A DNA stretch of 64,000 nucleotides from Diabrotica undecimpunctata (lineage: Eukaryota > Arthropoda > Insecta > Coleoptera > Chrysomelidae). The DNA lies in contig NC_092808.1 in NCBI RefSeq assembly GCF_040954645.1, positions 112,818,049 to 112,882,048 on the forward strand. Direction: 5' to 3'. Both the position numbers and the translations under genes were made by a program. Positions within the stretch are counted from its first letter, which is position 1, and every line of letters begins with the position of its first letter. This document shows positions 47,401 through 59,159 of the stretch, piece after piece. The notes under the pieces are model-generated. The model searched no databases, was not told the DNA's origin, and worked only from the letters and a program-made list of their open reading frames with translations.

Positions 47401-50400
47401 ACATATATATTATTATGGTTTATATTTTTTGTTAGTTTCTTCTTCTTCTTTAAGTGCCATCTCCGCGACGAAGGTTGGCAATCATCATGGCTATTCTGAC
47501 CTTCGAGGCAGCTGCTCTGAACAATTGCCTTGAGCTGCAACCAAACCAGTCTCTCAGGTTCTTCAACCAGGAAACGCGTCTTCTTCCTACGCTTCTCCTA
47601 CCCTCTACTTTTCCTTGAATTATAAGTCTCAAGATGTTGTATCTTTTGCCTCTCATCACATCATTTTTGTTAGTTACTTATTGAATAAAAATAATTTTGT
47701 TGTATTATCACTCAATACTCAATACTTATTTCTACTTACAAAAATTGAATGTAATCTCGAAATTTGAAGAAAACTAAAAGTATCTCGGAAAATAATGATT
47801 TTAGGAAAAGAGAATGCTATATAAAAATGAAAGAGTATTATAAATACAATATTTCTAAAAAATAACATACAGGGTGCTCCATTTAAAAAATTGAGAAAAT
47901 CGTAATTTTGTTTTGTAGTTCACCCTGTATACCAATTTTAGTCAATGATTTCAATTGAACTTAATTTAAAAATTACAATATATTGTTTACCTTATTATAT
48001 AAAATAAATAATTGTTTATTCATTACTTCTCTCATTATATACATAGTATACATGGTGTTGATCTCATAGGGATTACGAAATAACAACGGTCATAACTTGT
48101 TAAATACTCTGTATAATAATGCAAAGCCCAATATTATAAGAACAAGAATTACGAGAGGAATATAAATATGAAAAAATATATAGGGTGTCCCATTTAAAAA
48201 ATTGTATGCTTGCTATACCACGTAGTTATTAATCACCCTGTAGAATTCCACATATTTTTTAAGTATGGAGAATAGCATTGCTTACATTTTTTCTAAATTC
48301 CAAAGTTTTTTGGATATCTTGTACCAGAATGGAATTATTGACCGATGTCGCACTAAAAACTCACCCTGTATATTTTCTGACATACTTCAATAAACTTTTT
48401 GAAATAAAGGTTTATTAAATAATATTTTATATGGGATTAGCTATAATTGATTGTAATAAGAATTAACATTTTATATTTGTTTTGTAGTCGGTCAGATAGC
48501 CAAGCGGGCTGGGCGGCCGGTTCTCATTCACTTCACTGCGAGTGGTTCAGTGGATGTGAGTTCGATCCCCAGCTCGGTGTACAGACAACAAAAAGGCTAA
48601 CGCAGCAGTTTAAAGTTCTAAATGAATCTGCGGCTTAAGCTAGAATATGCTGGTGTCTGATCGGCCTATGGTGGAGCAGTACGGCATGAGATAAGGGCTT
48701 GCGGCTCGGTGATACTCCTCCATAGATCCCTATCGGAAGGGCGTACCGCCTAAATACCGGTGTATATATTTGTTTTGTTTAGTCAAAATTTTTAAAATAA
48801 AAATTACTAATGGTCTTGACCTGTAAATGTTTATAACTTCATTTTTACTTTACAGTTTAAGATCGTTAATAGTTTTTATTATTAGTCCAGTCGTCAGAGA
48901 TTTGATCGTTAAAAAAGAGACGAACAAGCTGAATTTTGCTGAGAATGTCAATTTTTGAACTCCAAAAAGATCCAGAAAACAACGATTTGCCAAGAATCTG
49001 TACGCTGAAGAAAATACTGATTCAAATAAGAAATGTAGCTGAGATAATTTTGAACAAAAATGTTTATTAGCACATTTTGTGTAGAATGGACCTTTCTCTC
49101 AGCAACAACGCTTGTAATGACCGGCGATTTTGAATGTCAGTTACGCACGCGAAATCAATTTTTTAAATAAAATTTGTATCAACTCGACGGTAAAAATTGA
49201 ATATCTTTTGATCAGAGTATCCTATCATCAAAACTCAAAATGCGTTTTAAAGGTGACGAGTGCAGCTTTCGTATGCAATTTTTATATTTTGCCGCAAATG
49301 AAGTTAGTTTCTATAAAGCTGTTAAATAAATAAATGGTATAACATAAAATTTTGATTTTGAATAATTAATAATAGAATAATAATTAATAAAAACACTGAA
49401 TTTAAACTGTCACATTAGAGACAATCTCACGTCACGGGAAATCCTTCCACGAAGACGGCATTGGGTGGAATTTGGTAAATCGGTGTCTTCCGTTTTCCCC
49501 CTATGAGGGGGGTTTTAGGGGCAAGTCTGGAATTTGGTGTGGCAAACTTTTTAGCATCTTTTTTGGGGTCCCAAAAGGGACATTCTGAGCAAAAATTCAG
49601 CTTGTTATGATTTTTAGAAGTTCAGTTAGATTTTCGTCTCTGACGACTTCAATATTTAAAAAAATGTTAAAAACTATTTCAGAATTGGTAATCGAAATGT
49701 CAAAAAAATATAAAATGTAATAACATTGTGTAACGTCGGTCCCCACTTCACTGTTAATAACTCTAGCTTTGAAGTAGCGGAAAAATTCACATACTTAGAC
49801 TCCTTCATCACCATCTCCAAGACAGATGAAAACTTCTTGCTCCTATTTGAACGAAAAATTCTAAGAGGAATATGATTGGCATCTGTGGAAACGGTATTTG
49901 GAGGAGGCGGTACAACTATTAGATATACCACATATACAAACAGATATCTGGTGGTAAAGACGTGCTATCTCTCATAAAAATAGGAAGATTAAGATAGGCA
50001 GGACATCTAGCAAGCTGGCAGCAAAACCGTCCTTGACGAATCCTCATGTCACATCTAGTGCGAAGTAGACGGAGAGGTAGGCTAAAACTTAGATGGAAGG
50101 ATGGTGTAGATGAAGATACTAGAAAAATAGGTGCAGCAAACTGGCCACGGTTGGCAGTGTATAGGACTGACTAGTGGAATAGACTTGGGAAGGTTGAGGT
50201 TCTACTATAGGGCTATGAACATTGTGTAAGATCAACGATAACACATGTATCAGTGATATGGTTGCCAAAGGTGCAGCAAAAAAGGGCAATACTTAAATTA
50301 TGGCAGGTATCAAGATCTGTTTGCCTTGCCACACAGAGATTTATGCAATATTACATTGTGCAAGAGAAATTTACATAAGGGTTTTTTTTAGGTCATCGGG

Positions 50401-53400
50401 GAATACACAGCAATAAAAGTACTAATCGAAAAAGACTGATATGTTTTGTACACACTGGACAAATAAATGAATGGAAGAGAAAAGTATTTTAAAAGTGTGT
50501 AAAATTTTTAATTCCTAGCTGGGCGCTTTCGGCTTACAAAGCCATCCTCAGAGCTATGCTACAATTAACTAATTTAAGTGTTACAATGATTATCTTACGT
50601 CAAAAATTTAAAAAGTACCACTACTCAAGAGAGATTCCATTGGTGAAAAAATAGAAAATTTCGAAGGCAAACTTTGAAAGTTTGTCAAAAAAAAACATCT
50701 AAAGACAGAATTCACAAGAAACACATTAAAAAAAATGTTGATGGTACGGGTACAAGGTCCCAACCCTCTGGATAGGGTTGAGGCGACAGACAGACTGAGT
50801 AGGATCCAATACTGGCTTTTTAAATGCTTTTTGAAGAAATGACAACTGACTTTTCTGAAGAAATGTGTCACGCAGAGGAAATGAAGATTATTTAAATTTT
50901 AAAAAATGTTGAAAAATTTAAATTCAAAATGTAATGGGAAATGTATCAAAGACTCTCTAAGATTAAACTTAATTTGACTCAATTAAACTGAAACGTAATT
51001 CAGCAGACAGCAGGCGGCAAATACTTTTTGGAGTCTACCAAGTGACTCCAAAAACGTATAGTACCATCCACTAGACGTGTACAAGCTGGTACAAGGTTTC
51101 AGAATTCTGGAATGGATATCATGAATGAATTGAAGATTGGCAGGTGCGATCAGTTTCTGGAAGATACAATTGACTCGATGCGATCAGTTTATAACAGAAG
51201 GATTATTACTATATTATCTTATTCTCATTCACTGATATGAAATACGGAGACCCTTCTAATTTATCATAAAAATACCCAAATTTCTAATTGGTTTTTCATT
51301 TTCTCTTTCCACTTTAACAACAATGTACACGATTTAATAAAATATCCTGACGCTAGTTTTGATTGAGAAATGTCTTCCAATTAGAACATATATCCAGAAA
51401 TAGAATCTCAAGAATATTAAAGTGATCATCTCTCCTATCTTTAATGTACAAGTTAGTTACACACTCAATTTTTTGCTTTGTGGAGTACATGTTTATTGAT
51501 CATAATGAGTCTATTATTAATATCTTGAGTGTGTCTATGATTGTTGCCGCTATTACTGCCCGAATTAAGGACACAAGTCAAATTTATATGGCTTACAGAT
51601 TAGAGTTTCACTATACCGTGCAACCAGTATTTATTTTCCGTGTTTTATACAGATAGTAGCTTTGAATTGACTAAGAAACCCTCATTCAACTACTGGAGAG
51701 ATTAGAATCAATCCTCAACATGTCAGAAACATACATATTCGTAAAAAAATGGTTAGAATAAGGTTGAGTGCTGCGAATCTAAGATCTTTAAAATCCGTTA
51801 AAAGACCTGAACTTTCCAGAGAACATCCAGTCAAATTACATTACGCTAGGTGGCATCAAAATGGGAATTGCGTATTTCAGAATCGTCTTTCAAATTGTGT
51901 CAATCGTTGACAAAAGTTACAATAAAAAAAATAGAAATTTTTGACAGTTTTATCAAAATCTATCGAGTATATATTTTTAATGCTAATTAGTTTATATTCA
52001 TTTTTACTTTAATCTTCGTTTAATTTGAAATTAGAAATTACCTTCATTGCCGGCACTATAGTCTCATTCCAAAATGGTAGTGTTCGCTCAATAGTAAGTT
52101 TTAAAGATTCAAACATAGGAAATTGGTCTTTAGGTGGCCCATTGGCATATATTGGATCGTTTATTATAACGTTGTAATATTGGTGGTCGGGAGTTAGAGG
52201 AGGTGGGGGTACGTCAAAACTTCTTCTCCATATTTGAACTTGTTGTTCTCCATATTTTTCAACCGTTTCTAATTTGTTTAAACCTAAAACATATTGTTTT
52301 AAAAAGTATTTTTCAATGGTAAACCCTATTGTTTTTTTGAATTAAACGATTATTTTTTTGGGTAATATATTTTCATTATAGGTTGCTGCAAAAGAGACAA
52401 ATAATGAAACAATATAAGATTTTTTTGAATTTCAATATACATGAATACACAAATTTTAATTCTGTTTTAATTTTCCATAATGCGGCTTTCTGGAATGCCA
52501 TAAAAGGAGTACTAGCTTGTTCTTTAAGTAGATAGATCTACAACTGTATAATAATCCATATTTCGAACCCCTATGTCAGCACTGCAGAACAAGCTATGAA
52601 GCTCTTTTTTCCCTTTTTTTTAACGGCAGTCGGAAAAAGGGAAGATAATAATAGGAAGGTACAGGTTAGCATTGGTTGTTGCCCAGAGGAAGATTTTTGC
52701 TGTGTTACCAGATGCACAACATTTGGAACGGCTCTTGTATTCAGCATTTTTGGATTTGCGACTTGCTATATTTTAGAGGTGTAGTTTCTATGATGTTAAA
52801 GTACTCATCGGGAAGTTCGTTGTCTGCAAAGTTGAGCAGCTTAGCTGGCAAGAATGTATTGAAATTTTAGCTTGGCATGTCTGGTCAGTATATGCCTTCG
52901 GTAGTGGAGGAAGTTTTAAGGACCTAAAAGAAAAGACAGTTAAGATTTGATTTCACGTATAATGCCCCTGTATATTCGCTTCTACTTATTTCATCCTACC
53001 AGGATTCATCAGAGCGACTGGTACAGAAGCTCCAAAAGTGAATTATTTTTTTTCGTCAAAAGAAGCAACAACAAAATGGCTTCAATATGGACGCTATACC
53101 AACATATGAGAATAAATCACCAAAGTAGAAATGCGAAGATTTCTATTGACGAAACTAACATTCAGATTTTTGTTTTAATCTGTGCCTTCTATAAATTGCA
53201 AGGCAAAACAGACGATGCTAAAGGTGTAAGACAGGTATGGAGAATCTAAAAGTTGCATTCCACAACATATCTCCTCATCTAAGCAAAAATCCTTGGCGAA
53301 TTGGTTTCTTTCATTGGTTTCTTGGTTTCATAAAGAGTAAACCCAGATTAGTTTTCCCATACCTCTCTTATACCCTTTGCATCGTCTGTTTTTCCTTGAA

Positions 53401-56089
53401 ATTTATAAAACTAACAGATTAAAGCAAAAATCTGAATTTTGTTTTCGTTAATAGAAATCTTCGCATTTCTACTTTGGTGATTTATTTTAAGGACCTCTTA
53501 AGCTCGGGTGTTGGCGCTATCGATGGTTCTTAGTACATATCTCTTACTGAGAGATTGGATCCGATTTTGTATTGTGCAGATATTGGAAAATTGATGGATA
53601 TAAGTCTAAACTTTTGCTCAAGATTCTCCTCAGGATTTTTCTTTCTGTGGCCATTAAGGTGTTCATTTGAGTAAGGCATAGAGGCGGATTCTGTAATCGA
53701 CTACTGGTCTAATGTAGGTTTTGTAGGTATGCAGAAGACTGCGTGGGTGTGTGTTACCTAGTTTGCTACACAGGGCTGCTCGGAAATTGACTCTTCTTTT
53801 TTTAAATAAAATTTTTATCAACTCAACTGTAAAAATTCGATATCTTTTGATCAGAGCATCCTATCCACAAAAATCAAAGAAAGTGCGTTTTAAAGGTAAA
53901 GAGTGCAGCTTTCGATAGCATTTTTTGCATTTTGCTGCAAATGTAGACAGTTTCTATAAAAGCTGTTAAATAAATAAACTTTGTGTGATCAATCATCGAT
54001 GAAATCAATTAAATTTATCACTTCCATCGGTTAGGTGGCGTCGGATCGGGTCACTGTGGAATTTACATTTTTAGAGCCTAATGTAACATAAAACATGCAT
54101 AAAATATGTAACATAATATTTCCATTTTAAGTTTTGTTAGCAAATATGAGGCATTTGAGATATACCTAAAAACGCTGAATTTAAACTTTCACATTACATT
54201 GATGTACTTAACTTAATTAAACATTGCCATGTTTCCAACAGATGACACGTAGATTGGTCGAGACAACCATATAAAATGTCCTCAATACACGAATTGTTCA
54301 AACCATAAAAATATCTAATTTTCGAAATTCACCTCAAATCAAAACCTAAGAAATGTCCTCGGTACAGGAATACTTGAATACCCGGAATAAACCATAAAAA
54401 TATCATCAGAGAGAAATCTCAAATCTCCAAAATCCAAAATATTAAAACGAAGAACTAAACTGCCAAATAAAATTGCTTATAAAATTTATATCGACAAAAT
54501 GGACGTGTCTAATGTACTTATAAAATGAAGTGGCTATTGCAAAATTTTTACGAAATATTTTTAAGAAACTGAAATTGAACTTAACGACAAATTAAGCATG
54601 TTACATTAATTGTAACATGTAAAGGTTCTGCCATTAATCAATCGATCTGTGCCTTACACTTTCGGTTTCAACCAAAGACAGTTTTCGACGTATCAGCTAT
54701 TCGAACGTGGAAAATTAACTATTACAAAAGTACTCAGCTGCTTTGAGAATACCCAAGTCAACTTTACATACAAGTAATTAGTTCGAACAAAATATATTTC
54801 CAAATCCAAACTTAATTTTAGTTTAATGTAATTTAGGATGTTTAAGGCAAAATTATTGCTTTTCGAAAACGGTGTGCTAAAAAATCAATGCAATTTTTTT
54901 TATTTCGTGCAGACCCAATAATGTTATCTCTAGCCCACTTTAGTTGAAGAATGTCTGCAAATTTTCAGATATTGGACATCGACCAAGCCGAAGGAGTTGC
55001 ATGACAAATAGTAACTGTTTAGTGAATCACGGTAAACTTTTTTGGCTCTATTAATAGGGCTCTAATTAATACATGGTTCAGCAAGATGTTGTACTCTTCT
55101 CTCGAAAACTAATAGCAATGTTTGAGACATGATTTGACCCCCTAGATCAGCCGAACCATGTGATGAGACTATCTAAAGTGAAAAGTTTTTTCGCGTTTAC
55201 TTAAATCTCGAATCATACAATAACTAAAAGATAATATTGGAAGCGAAAATGAGGACATTTTTGCACCAAGGTGTAGAGTTCTGGGTTAGAGGAGCATATG
55301 CGGGCGAATCGACATAATTTGGAATAAGTCATGTCTAAAACTTGAAAGCCGCTGAATTTAGAAATATAATAATATACTAAATACTGTTTTAAGTATACAA
55401 TGTTAAAATGTAAATTTTTCACACGTATACTGATAATATTTTGTAGCATTTGCTGCATTTATTGATATGTTTAATAAAGTACTTTAATACAACTAATTTA
55501 AATGAGCTAACCAGTTACGTAAATAATCAGGTGATTTAGTAATAAACTTCATTAATGGCGAATCTCTAACAATACAATATTTATAGTTGAGATATATAGA
55601 AGATACAATGACAATTATTGTCAAATTAATTATCGATTTTTTTAATTAACCAATATAAATTAACCTGTAAGTCCTCCGTAATGTCTTTCATTTAATCTCC
55701 AAGTATATTCAGTGGGGATGTCTGTTTGGCCTATAATTTCTAAAATAGTCTTTAGTGTATCCTGAGATCTCTTTAATACTGACGCGTATGCTTGATCGAA
55801 TTTCAAACCAGCTTCTTTGATAGCGTTGCCAGATCTTACGGCTTCATTTCTGCCTCTTTCGCTCAATTCGGAATTGACCCATCCGCAAAAAAGGTTCATT
55901 TTATTCCATTCGGATTCTCCGTGGCGTATCATTACGATCCTGTAAGTTTTTCCCTTAGCTGCTTGACATTGACTTTTAACCTAAAAGAGGAATATATTAA
56001 TATGTAGTGTATTAAACGTAATTTATTTTTTAACAAATATTTTTTAGTAATAAAATACAAATGTAAACAATATTTACCGGACAACTCAT
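44213..56089 (-). CDS. Phosphoglycerate mutase (2,3-bisphosphoglycerate-dependent), four exons, 267 aa
   Basis: Interconverts 3- and 2-phosphoglycerate in glycolysis/gluconeogenesis, cytosolic. Exons in minus order: 56089-56078, 55980-55665, 52283-52042, 44446-44213; phases fit and there is no stop before the final TGA. Key residues: RHGE with phospho-accepting His 24, the [11 protein letters not shown] motif with Glu 102, [11 protein letters not shown], and AAHGNSLRG with His 200. Length is close to the usual 250-255 aa plus a short N-terminal extension. The first exon gives only four residues (MSCP) and is inferred from the ATG and GTAAAT donor. The polyadenylation signal is at 44175-44180. 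Introns of 7.6 and 3.4 kb are full of mobile elements. The gene lies inside an intron of the plus-strand gene at 39397-61444. Confidence 0.93.
45759..45784 (-). ncRNA. Hammerhead-ribozyme-like core
   Basis: On the minus strand: CTGAAGA, T, stem GATCT, loop GATT, stem AGATC, GAAA, then ACGTT. The layout CUGANGA-stem II-GAAA is the hammerhead core known from Penelope-like retroelements. One extra base between CUGANGA and the stem departs from the textbook form. Stems I and III were not resolved, so activity is unproven. Confidence 0.35.
46430..47380 (+). pseudogene. Mariner-superfamily transposase remnant
   Basis: Fragments in order: [20 protein letters not shown] (helix-turn-helix), [20 protein letters not shown] (first Asp), [48 protein letters not shown], then after a frameshift [18 protein letters not shown] (second Asp) and [20 protein letters not shown]. 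The third acidic position is lost (LEFFKID). Stops occur at 46720 and 46900. It sits in the middle of the foldback element. Confidence 0.85.
47430..47680 (-). pseudogene. LINE 3' tail inserted in the foldback element
   Basis: Minus strand: [40 protein letters not shown] and [20 protein letters not shown]. This is the terminal protein segment of the LINE family also seen at 8440, 15290 and 17160. It is the best preserved of these tails in the window, hence probably youngest. Confidence 0.8.
48486..48765 (+). mobile_element. tRNA-derived SINE with perfect 13-bp target duplication
   Basis: A 280-bp insertion is flanked by identical ATATTTGTTTTGT words (48473-48485 and 48766-48778). Near the 5' end are a pol III A box (TAGCCAAGCGGG, 48497-48508) and B box (GAGTTCGATCC, 48558-48568), with a long variable-arm-like segment between them that recalls Ser/Leu tRNAs. 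The body is GC-rich compared with its surroundings. It lies in intron 3 of the phosphoglycerate mutase gene. No second copy was found in the window. Confidence 0.85.
49155..49335. repeat. Dispersed repeat, copy 1
   Basis: About 180 bp is similar in direct orientation to 53797-53985; both share ATCTTTTGATCAGAG and GTGCAGCTTTCG and end with GCTGTTAAATAAATAAA. A related word, CTGAATTTAAACT, follows both copies some distance on. The family is not identified. Confidence 0.7.
49730..50340 (+). pseudogene. LINE 3' remnant and its 3' UTR
   Basis: Plus-strand fragments [10 protein letters not shown], then [34 protein letters not shown] and [11 protein letters not shown] form the tail of an RTE-like LINE. 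The segment after it (50244-50336) is closely related to 44840-44935, so the same 3' region occurs twice in the gene's introns. Confidence 0.65.
50527..50551 (-). ncRNA. Hammerhead-ribozyme-like core
   Basis: On the minus strand: CTGAGGA, T, stem GGCTT, loop TGT, stem AAGCC, GAAA, GCGCC. It has the same layout, including the extra T, as 45759-45784, but an unrelated stem sequence. Compensatory conservation of the fold supports a structured RNA from a Penelope-like element. Catalysis is not established. Confidence 0.4.
50600..51680. other. Intron stretch without recognised features
   Basis: Probably non-coding parts of the Penelope-like element that carries the motif at 50527. No protein segment was recognised. 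Confidence 0.3.
51690..51900 (+). pseudogene. Tc1-like transposase N-terminal fragment
   Basis: An open stretch reads [40 protein letters not shown] and [11 protein letters not shown]. This matches the second helix-turn-helix of Tc1-type transposases (RL.AANLR...RP.L...H). The catalytic domain is missing. Confidence 0.6.
52042..52283 (-). CDS. Phosphoglycerate mutase exon 3
   Basis: Encodes [49 protein letters not shown] and TIVPAMK. It is bounded by TATTTTAG and GTAATT. This exon holds the substrate-facing middle of the enzyme. Confidence 0.93.
53110..53490. mobile_element. Foldback MITE, arms about 130 bp
   Basis: 53112-53240 is similar to the reverse complement of 53345-53487; both arms include ATAAATCACCAAAGTAGAAA and AAACAGACGATGC. 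The central 100 bp has no coding sense. It is located in intron 2 of phosphoglycerate mutase. Confidence 0.75.
53490..53800 (-). pseudogene. Jockey/I-like LINE C-terminal remnant
   Basis: Minus-strand translation [40 protein letters not shown] and, after frame changes, [30 protein letters not shown] is the conserved segment following the RT of these LINEs. Truncated at both ends. Confidence 0.6.
53797..53985. repeat. Dispersed repeat, copy 2
   Basis: It is the partner of 49155-49335, with several substitutions and small indels. Together they imply a larger, otherwise unrecognised repeat family in these introns. Bases 53990-55660 beyond it hold no gene or clear element. Confidence 0.7.
55665..55980 (-). 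CDS. Phosphoglycerate mutase exon 2
   Basis: Carries [21 protein letters not shown] and [11 protein letters not shown]. It is bounded by a CTTTTAG acceptor and a GTTAAT donor, which is slightly unusual, and leaves in phase 1, which the next exon completes to GLNK. Confidence 0.93.
56078..56089 (-). CDS. Phosphoglycerate mutase first coding exon (4 codons)
   Basis: ATG AGT TGT CCG is followed by GTAAATATT. Joining in phase 0 to the exon at 55980 keeps the frame open through [20 protein letters not shown]. It was chosen because the exon at 55980 opens without an ATG before its conserved motif; the internal ATG just before RHGE would remove the first beta strand. Confidence 0.6.
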
Positions 56090-56719
56090 ACTGAATTTTC
56101 TTTTTCTCTTAAGAAGTTTAGTAGTAAATGTTTTGATCAATACTTTTAATTTGACAATTCTGTCGATTGTCATTATATAATTTTGGAGTAAGGTTGTGCT
56201 CATGACATTATGCCTTTGGAGACTAACGTTGGAATATACAGGGCAGGATTTACTCTTTAGCAGTTGGTGTATATTCTAGCCAGGGTTCGAAAATATGATA
56301 TTTATATAAATATCAAAATATCGGATATAATTATATCGATATATTATATCAGATACAGTCGGAAAAATGAAAAATTACTCACGCGTCATCGATAAAATGC
56401 ATACGAATCAAATCAAAACTTTCTAGTCAATACAAATGTGTCTACTACTCCAGCCTACGTTTTTTCGCTACGAAAGATTTTTTCACCAAACAATTTTTGT
56501 GATGTTATTCTTATTCTGATAATAGATATTTATTGGTGATAAATGTTACTATTACTACCGTAATTAATTATTTGATATAGATTTATAATATAAAAAATAA
56601 TGAGTAAGCAAATATAGTATTATCAATTTCTCCATGTTAAAGTTGCAGGACGTAAATAGTGACAGAAATTTAAAAAATGTCGTTTTCTTCTTATTTGAAT
56701 TTATCGTCACGATGATAAC

Positions 56720-57300
56720 TTTTTCTGGTGTTAGAACCGGGGTAGGAGAGACTGATAAGTTTCATGGGAAGGTATGATTCCATCAGGGCTCGGTACTAAG
56801 TCCATATTCATTTTCATTAGTATTGGATGAGATAAAAGAGTGCCAAGGAGACATTCCTTGATGTTTAATGTATGCAGACGATGTGGTGTTAGTAGAAAAT
56901 GGTGAAAGGGAATTAGAAATAAGCCTGAAGCAGTGGAGACAGTGTCTGGAAGAAAAAGGTTTAAAATCGAGTAGGTCAAAAACGAAGTATTTAGAATGCT
57001 CATTCAAAGATAGAGTTATAAATCCAAAAAGGGTGGTAACCCTGGACAATGGGTTTATTGAAAAGTGATAGGTTTAAGTATTTAGGATCTGTATTTCAGA
57101 GCAACGGGGAAATATATGGATATGCCTGCAGTAGAGTAAGAGCTGGCTGGGTGAAATGGAAGGAGGCGAGTGATGTATTGTGTGACAGAAAAATTTCTAA
57201 GAAACTAAAAGGTGAATTATGGCAGTGAGACCAGCTATGATTTATGGCACTGAATACTGGGCAATCAAAAAGAAAGAAGTACAATGTAGCATTATTTAAA
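56720..57300 (+). pseudogene. LINE reverse transcriptase remnant
   Basis: MYADDVVLVENGERELEISL (catalytic YADD), KQWRQCLEEKGLKSSRSKTK, YLECSFKD, RFKYLGSVFQSNGEI and RVRAGWVKWKEASDVLCDRK. It is an RTE-type palm/thumb with a frameshift near 57060 and stops after 57220. Confidence 0.85.
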
Positions 57301-57372
57301 AAAATACACTTTTGAAACTTTTCCACGCGCAAAGTATAATTTTTTCAACATTGTAAACTAAAACAACGTATA

Positions 57373-58500
57373 GGTACAGTGGAACTTAGTTATAGCATCA
57401 TTGAAGGGTCCAGTAAAAAAAATGACGCTATATTTTTTAACGAGGCAAAATTTCATTACAGCATTATTTATTATTACAGCTGCATTTAGGATAAAAAAAA
57501 TTAAGAAATAAAACATATCATGTATATGAAACTTACATTTTTTATGAAAAAGTTCTCTAATGCTGAAAATAGTCAGTTATAAGTCAGCTCTCATTGCTTC
57601 TTGGATTGTAGGACAATCAACGCCGTCTTCTTCTTCTTCATTATCTTCATCAACATCCATTTCCACATTTTGCACTTGTTCCACAATTTCTTTATCACTT
57701 AAAACTTGAAATGTTTCTACCTGATCGTCTGCTGAAATGTAGGAGTCAAGATCAGGTCCAAACTCTCTCTGGTTTATATTAAATTTTTGTATTCACTCTG
57801 ACAAAGGCATTTCGTTATCCTCGACAACATCCTAAATAATGGGAGTAACTACAGTCAAATTAGCTTGACGAAAGCAGTTACAAATTGTCACTGACGTAAC
57901 CGCACTCCACGCATTGTATAAAAACTGAACTGCATCAAGGATGGTAATGTTCACGGGTTCTCCATTGTCCATACAAAAAATCATGCTTTTCAAAAGCTGT
58001 TTCCGATAATGGCAATTTAAACTTCTTATGACTCCTTGGTTCATAAGCTGCAAGACACTCGTGCAGTTGGCTCGTAAGAAAACTATTTTGCCTCTCCAAC
58101 AATTTTCTCGAAGAAAATTGAGTGCCGGGCTTAAAACCGATCTAGCCAGCCGTTAGAGCATATGAAATCTTCACCAAACAATTTTCCTGTATCTTTCTCC
58201 TTTAAAAGTGGCCCGGACATAGGAATATCAGAACTGCGACACTGCTTGAACCATTTGTGTAGAGCTGAATATATATCACCACGAATGCACTCCCCATCTT
58301 TTTAACATTTTCTCCCTCCTCATTAAAGGCTTTTAAAATGTTGTCCTTGTTTTTTAGGATTGAGCCGAGAGTCGAATTCTAAATTGCGGACATACATCAG
58401 CAATTTTTCGACCACTATCAAATGCTTTTATAACACGCACTTTATCTTTAATAGGCAAAGCTTTCCTTTTAGTACTACAACTTGCCATATTAAAAAAATA
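57373..58500 (-). pseudogene. Tigger/pogo transposase remnant
   Basis: The start codon near 58486 opens MASCSTKRKALPIKDKVRVI, a CENP-B-like helix-turn-helix. Further pieces are LSPALNFLRENCWRGKI, LMNQGVIRSLNCHYRKQLLK (57832-58053) and ILDAVQFLYNAWSAVTSVTI. The catalytic DDE blocks between are degraded. A CAGTGGAAC end near 57373, next to TA, may be the left terminus. A word TGACGCTATA...ACGAGGC occurs at both ends (57422 and 58781) but in the same orientation. Confidence 0.8.
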
Positions 58501-58799
58501 AAAAGTGAATTACTAAATTAAAATCTAAAAACAAAACGAGCCGAACACAATTTCACGGTAGCGAAAATTTCTTAAACTGACTGCTCCGAAACAGAAAATT
58601 TGACTGTTAGGATGGCACTGATAAATGAGAAATCATAGAACTGTCCAGGTCATATAACTGTACACAGAAGGGATAATCGGGCTTTCTCACATTCTTGGAA
58701 GGAACAATGCCGCAAAGCCAGAAACACATTGCACTTTATTCTTCATAAAATAAAAAACGACAACCTACTGTAAAGTTTTGTGACGCTATAGACGAGGCT

Positions 58800-59150
58800 T
58801 ACTTTATTTTTAGCCGATAAAAAACCCTTGGCCATCTTGTCTTTTCCCTCTTCAACTCTTTTCTCCTCAGTTGTTGCATCGTTACAGTTAAAAATATAAA
58901 AGAAAGCAGCTATTTATCCTCCATAATAAAAAAAAATGTCTCAAAAAGATTCACTAAACAAACTTCACACAAGTCAAGACTCTGGGTCGAAACCGAGCTA
59001 GAATGTGTATAGACTCCCGTGTGTATCCCGACAAAACGTACACTAAAACGTAGCGTGAAAACCGGCTTTTAAGACAAATACGTTAAATATACAAAAAAAA
59101 AATTAGGAACAATGTTCTTTAGTTTACTATTTATGCAAGTTGACTGAATC
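58800..59150. other. Nothing recognised
   Basis: AT-rich sequence between the Tigger remnant and a LINE tail, without ORF or repeat structure that I can name. Confidence 0.3.
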
Positions 59151-59159
59151 AAGATTATT

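Larger units (their letters stand above)
44979..48368. mobile_element. 3.4-kb foldback element enclosing a dead transposase
   Basis: The left arm (44979 to about 45630) and the right arm (about 47700 to 48368) are inverted, similar copies starting CAGGGTGAG at both ends, flanked by TA. ACAGGGTG words recur inside the arms (for example 45103 and 47872), as if the arms were built of nested MITEs. The interior holds a transposase remnant, a LINE tail and a hammerhead-like motif. An uninterrupted copy of the target (GGAATATATAGTTTCTGAC, 44720-44738) lies just to the left. Confidence 0.75.

Noticed and set aside
48486..48580. Stand-alone tRNA gene
   Set aside because: A and B boxes are present, but the unit continues into a SINE body with target duplications and does not fold as a clean tRNA by eye.
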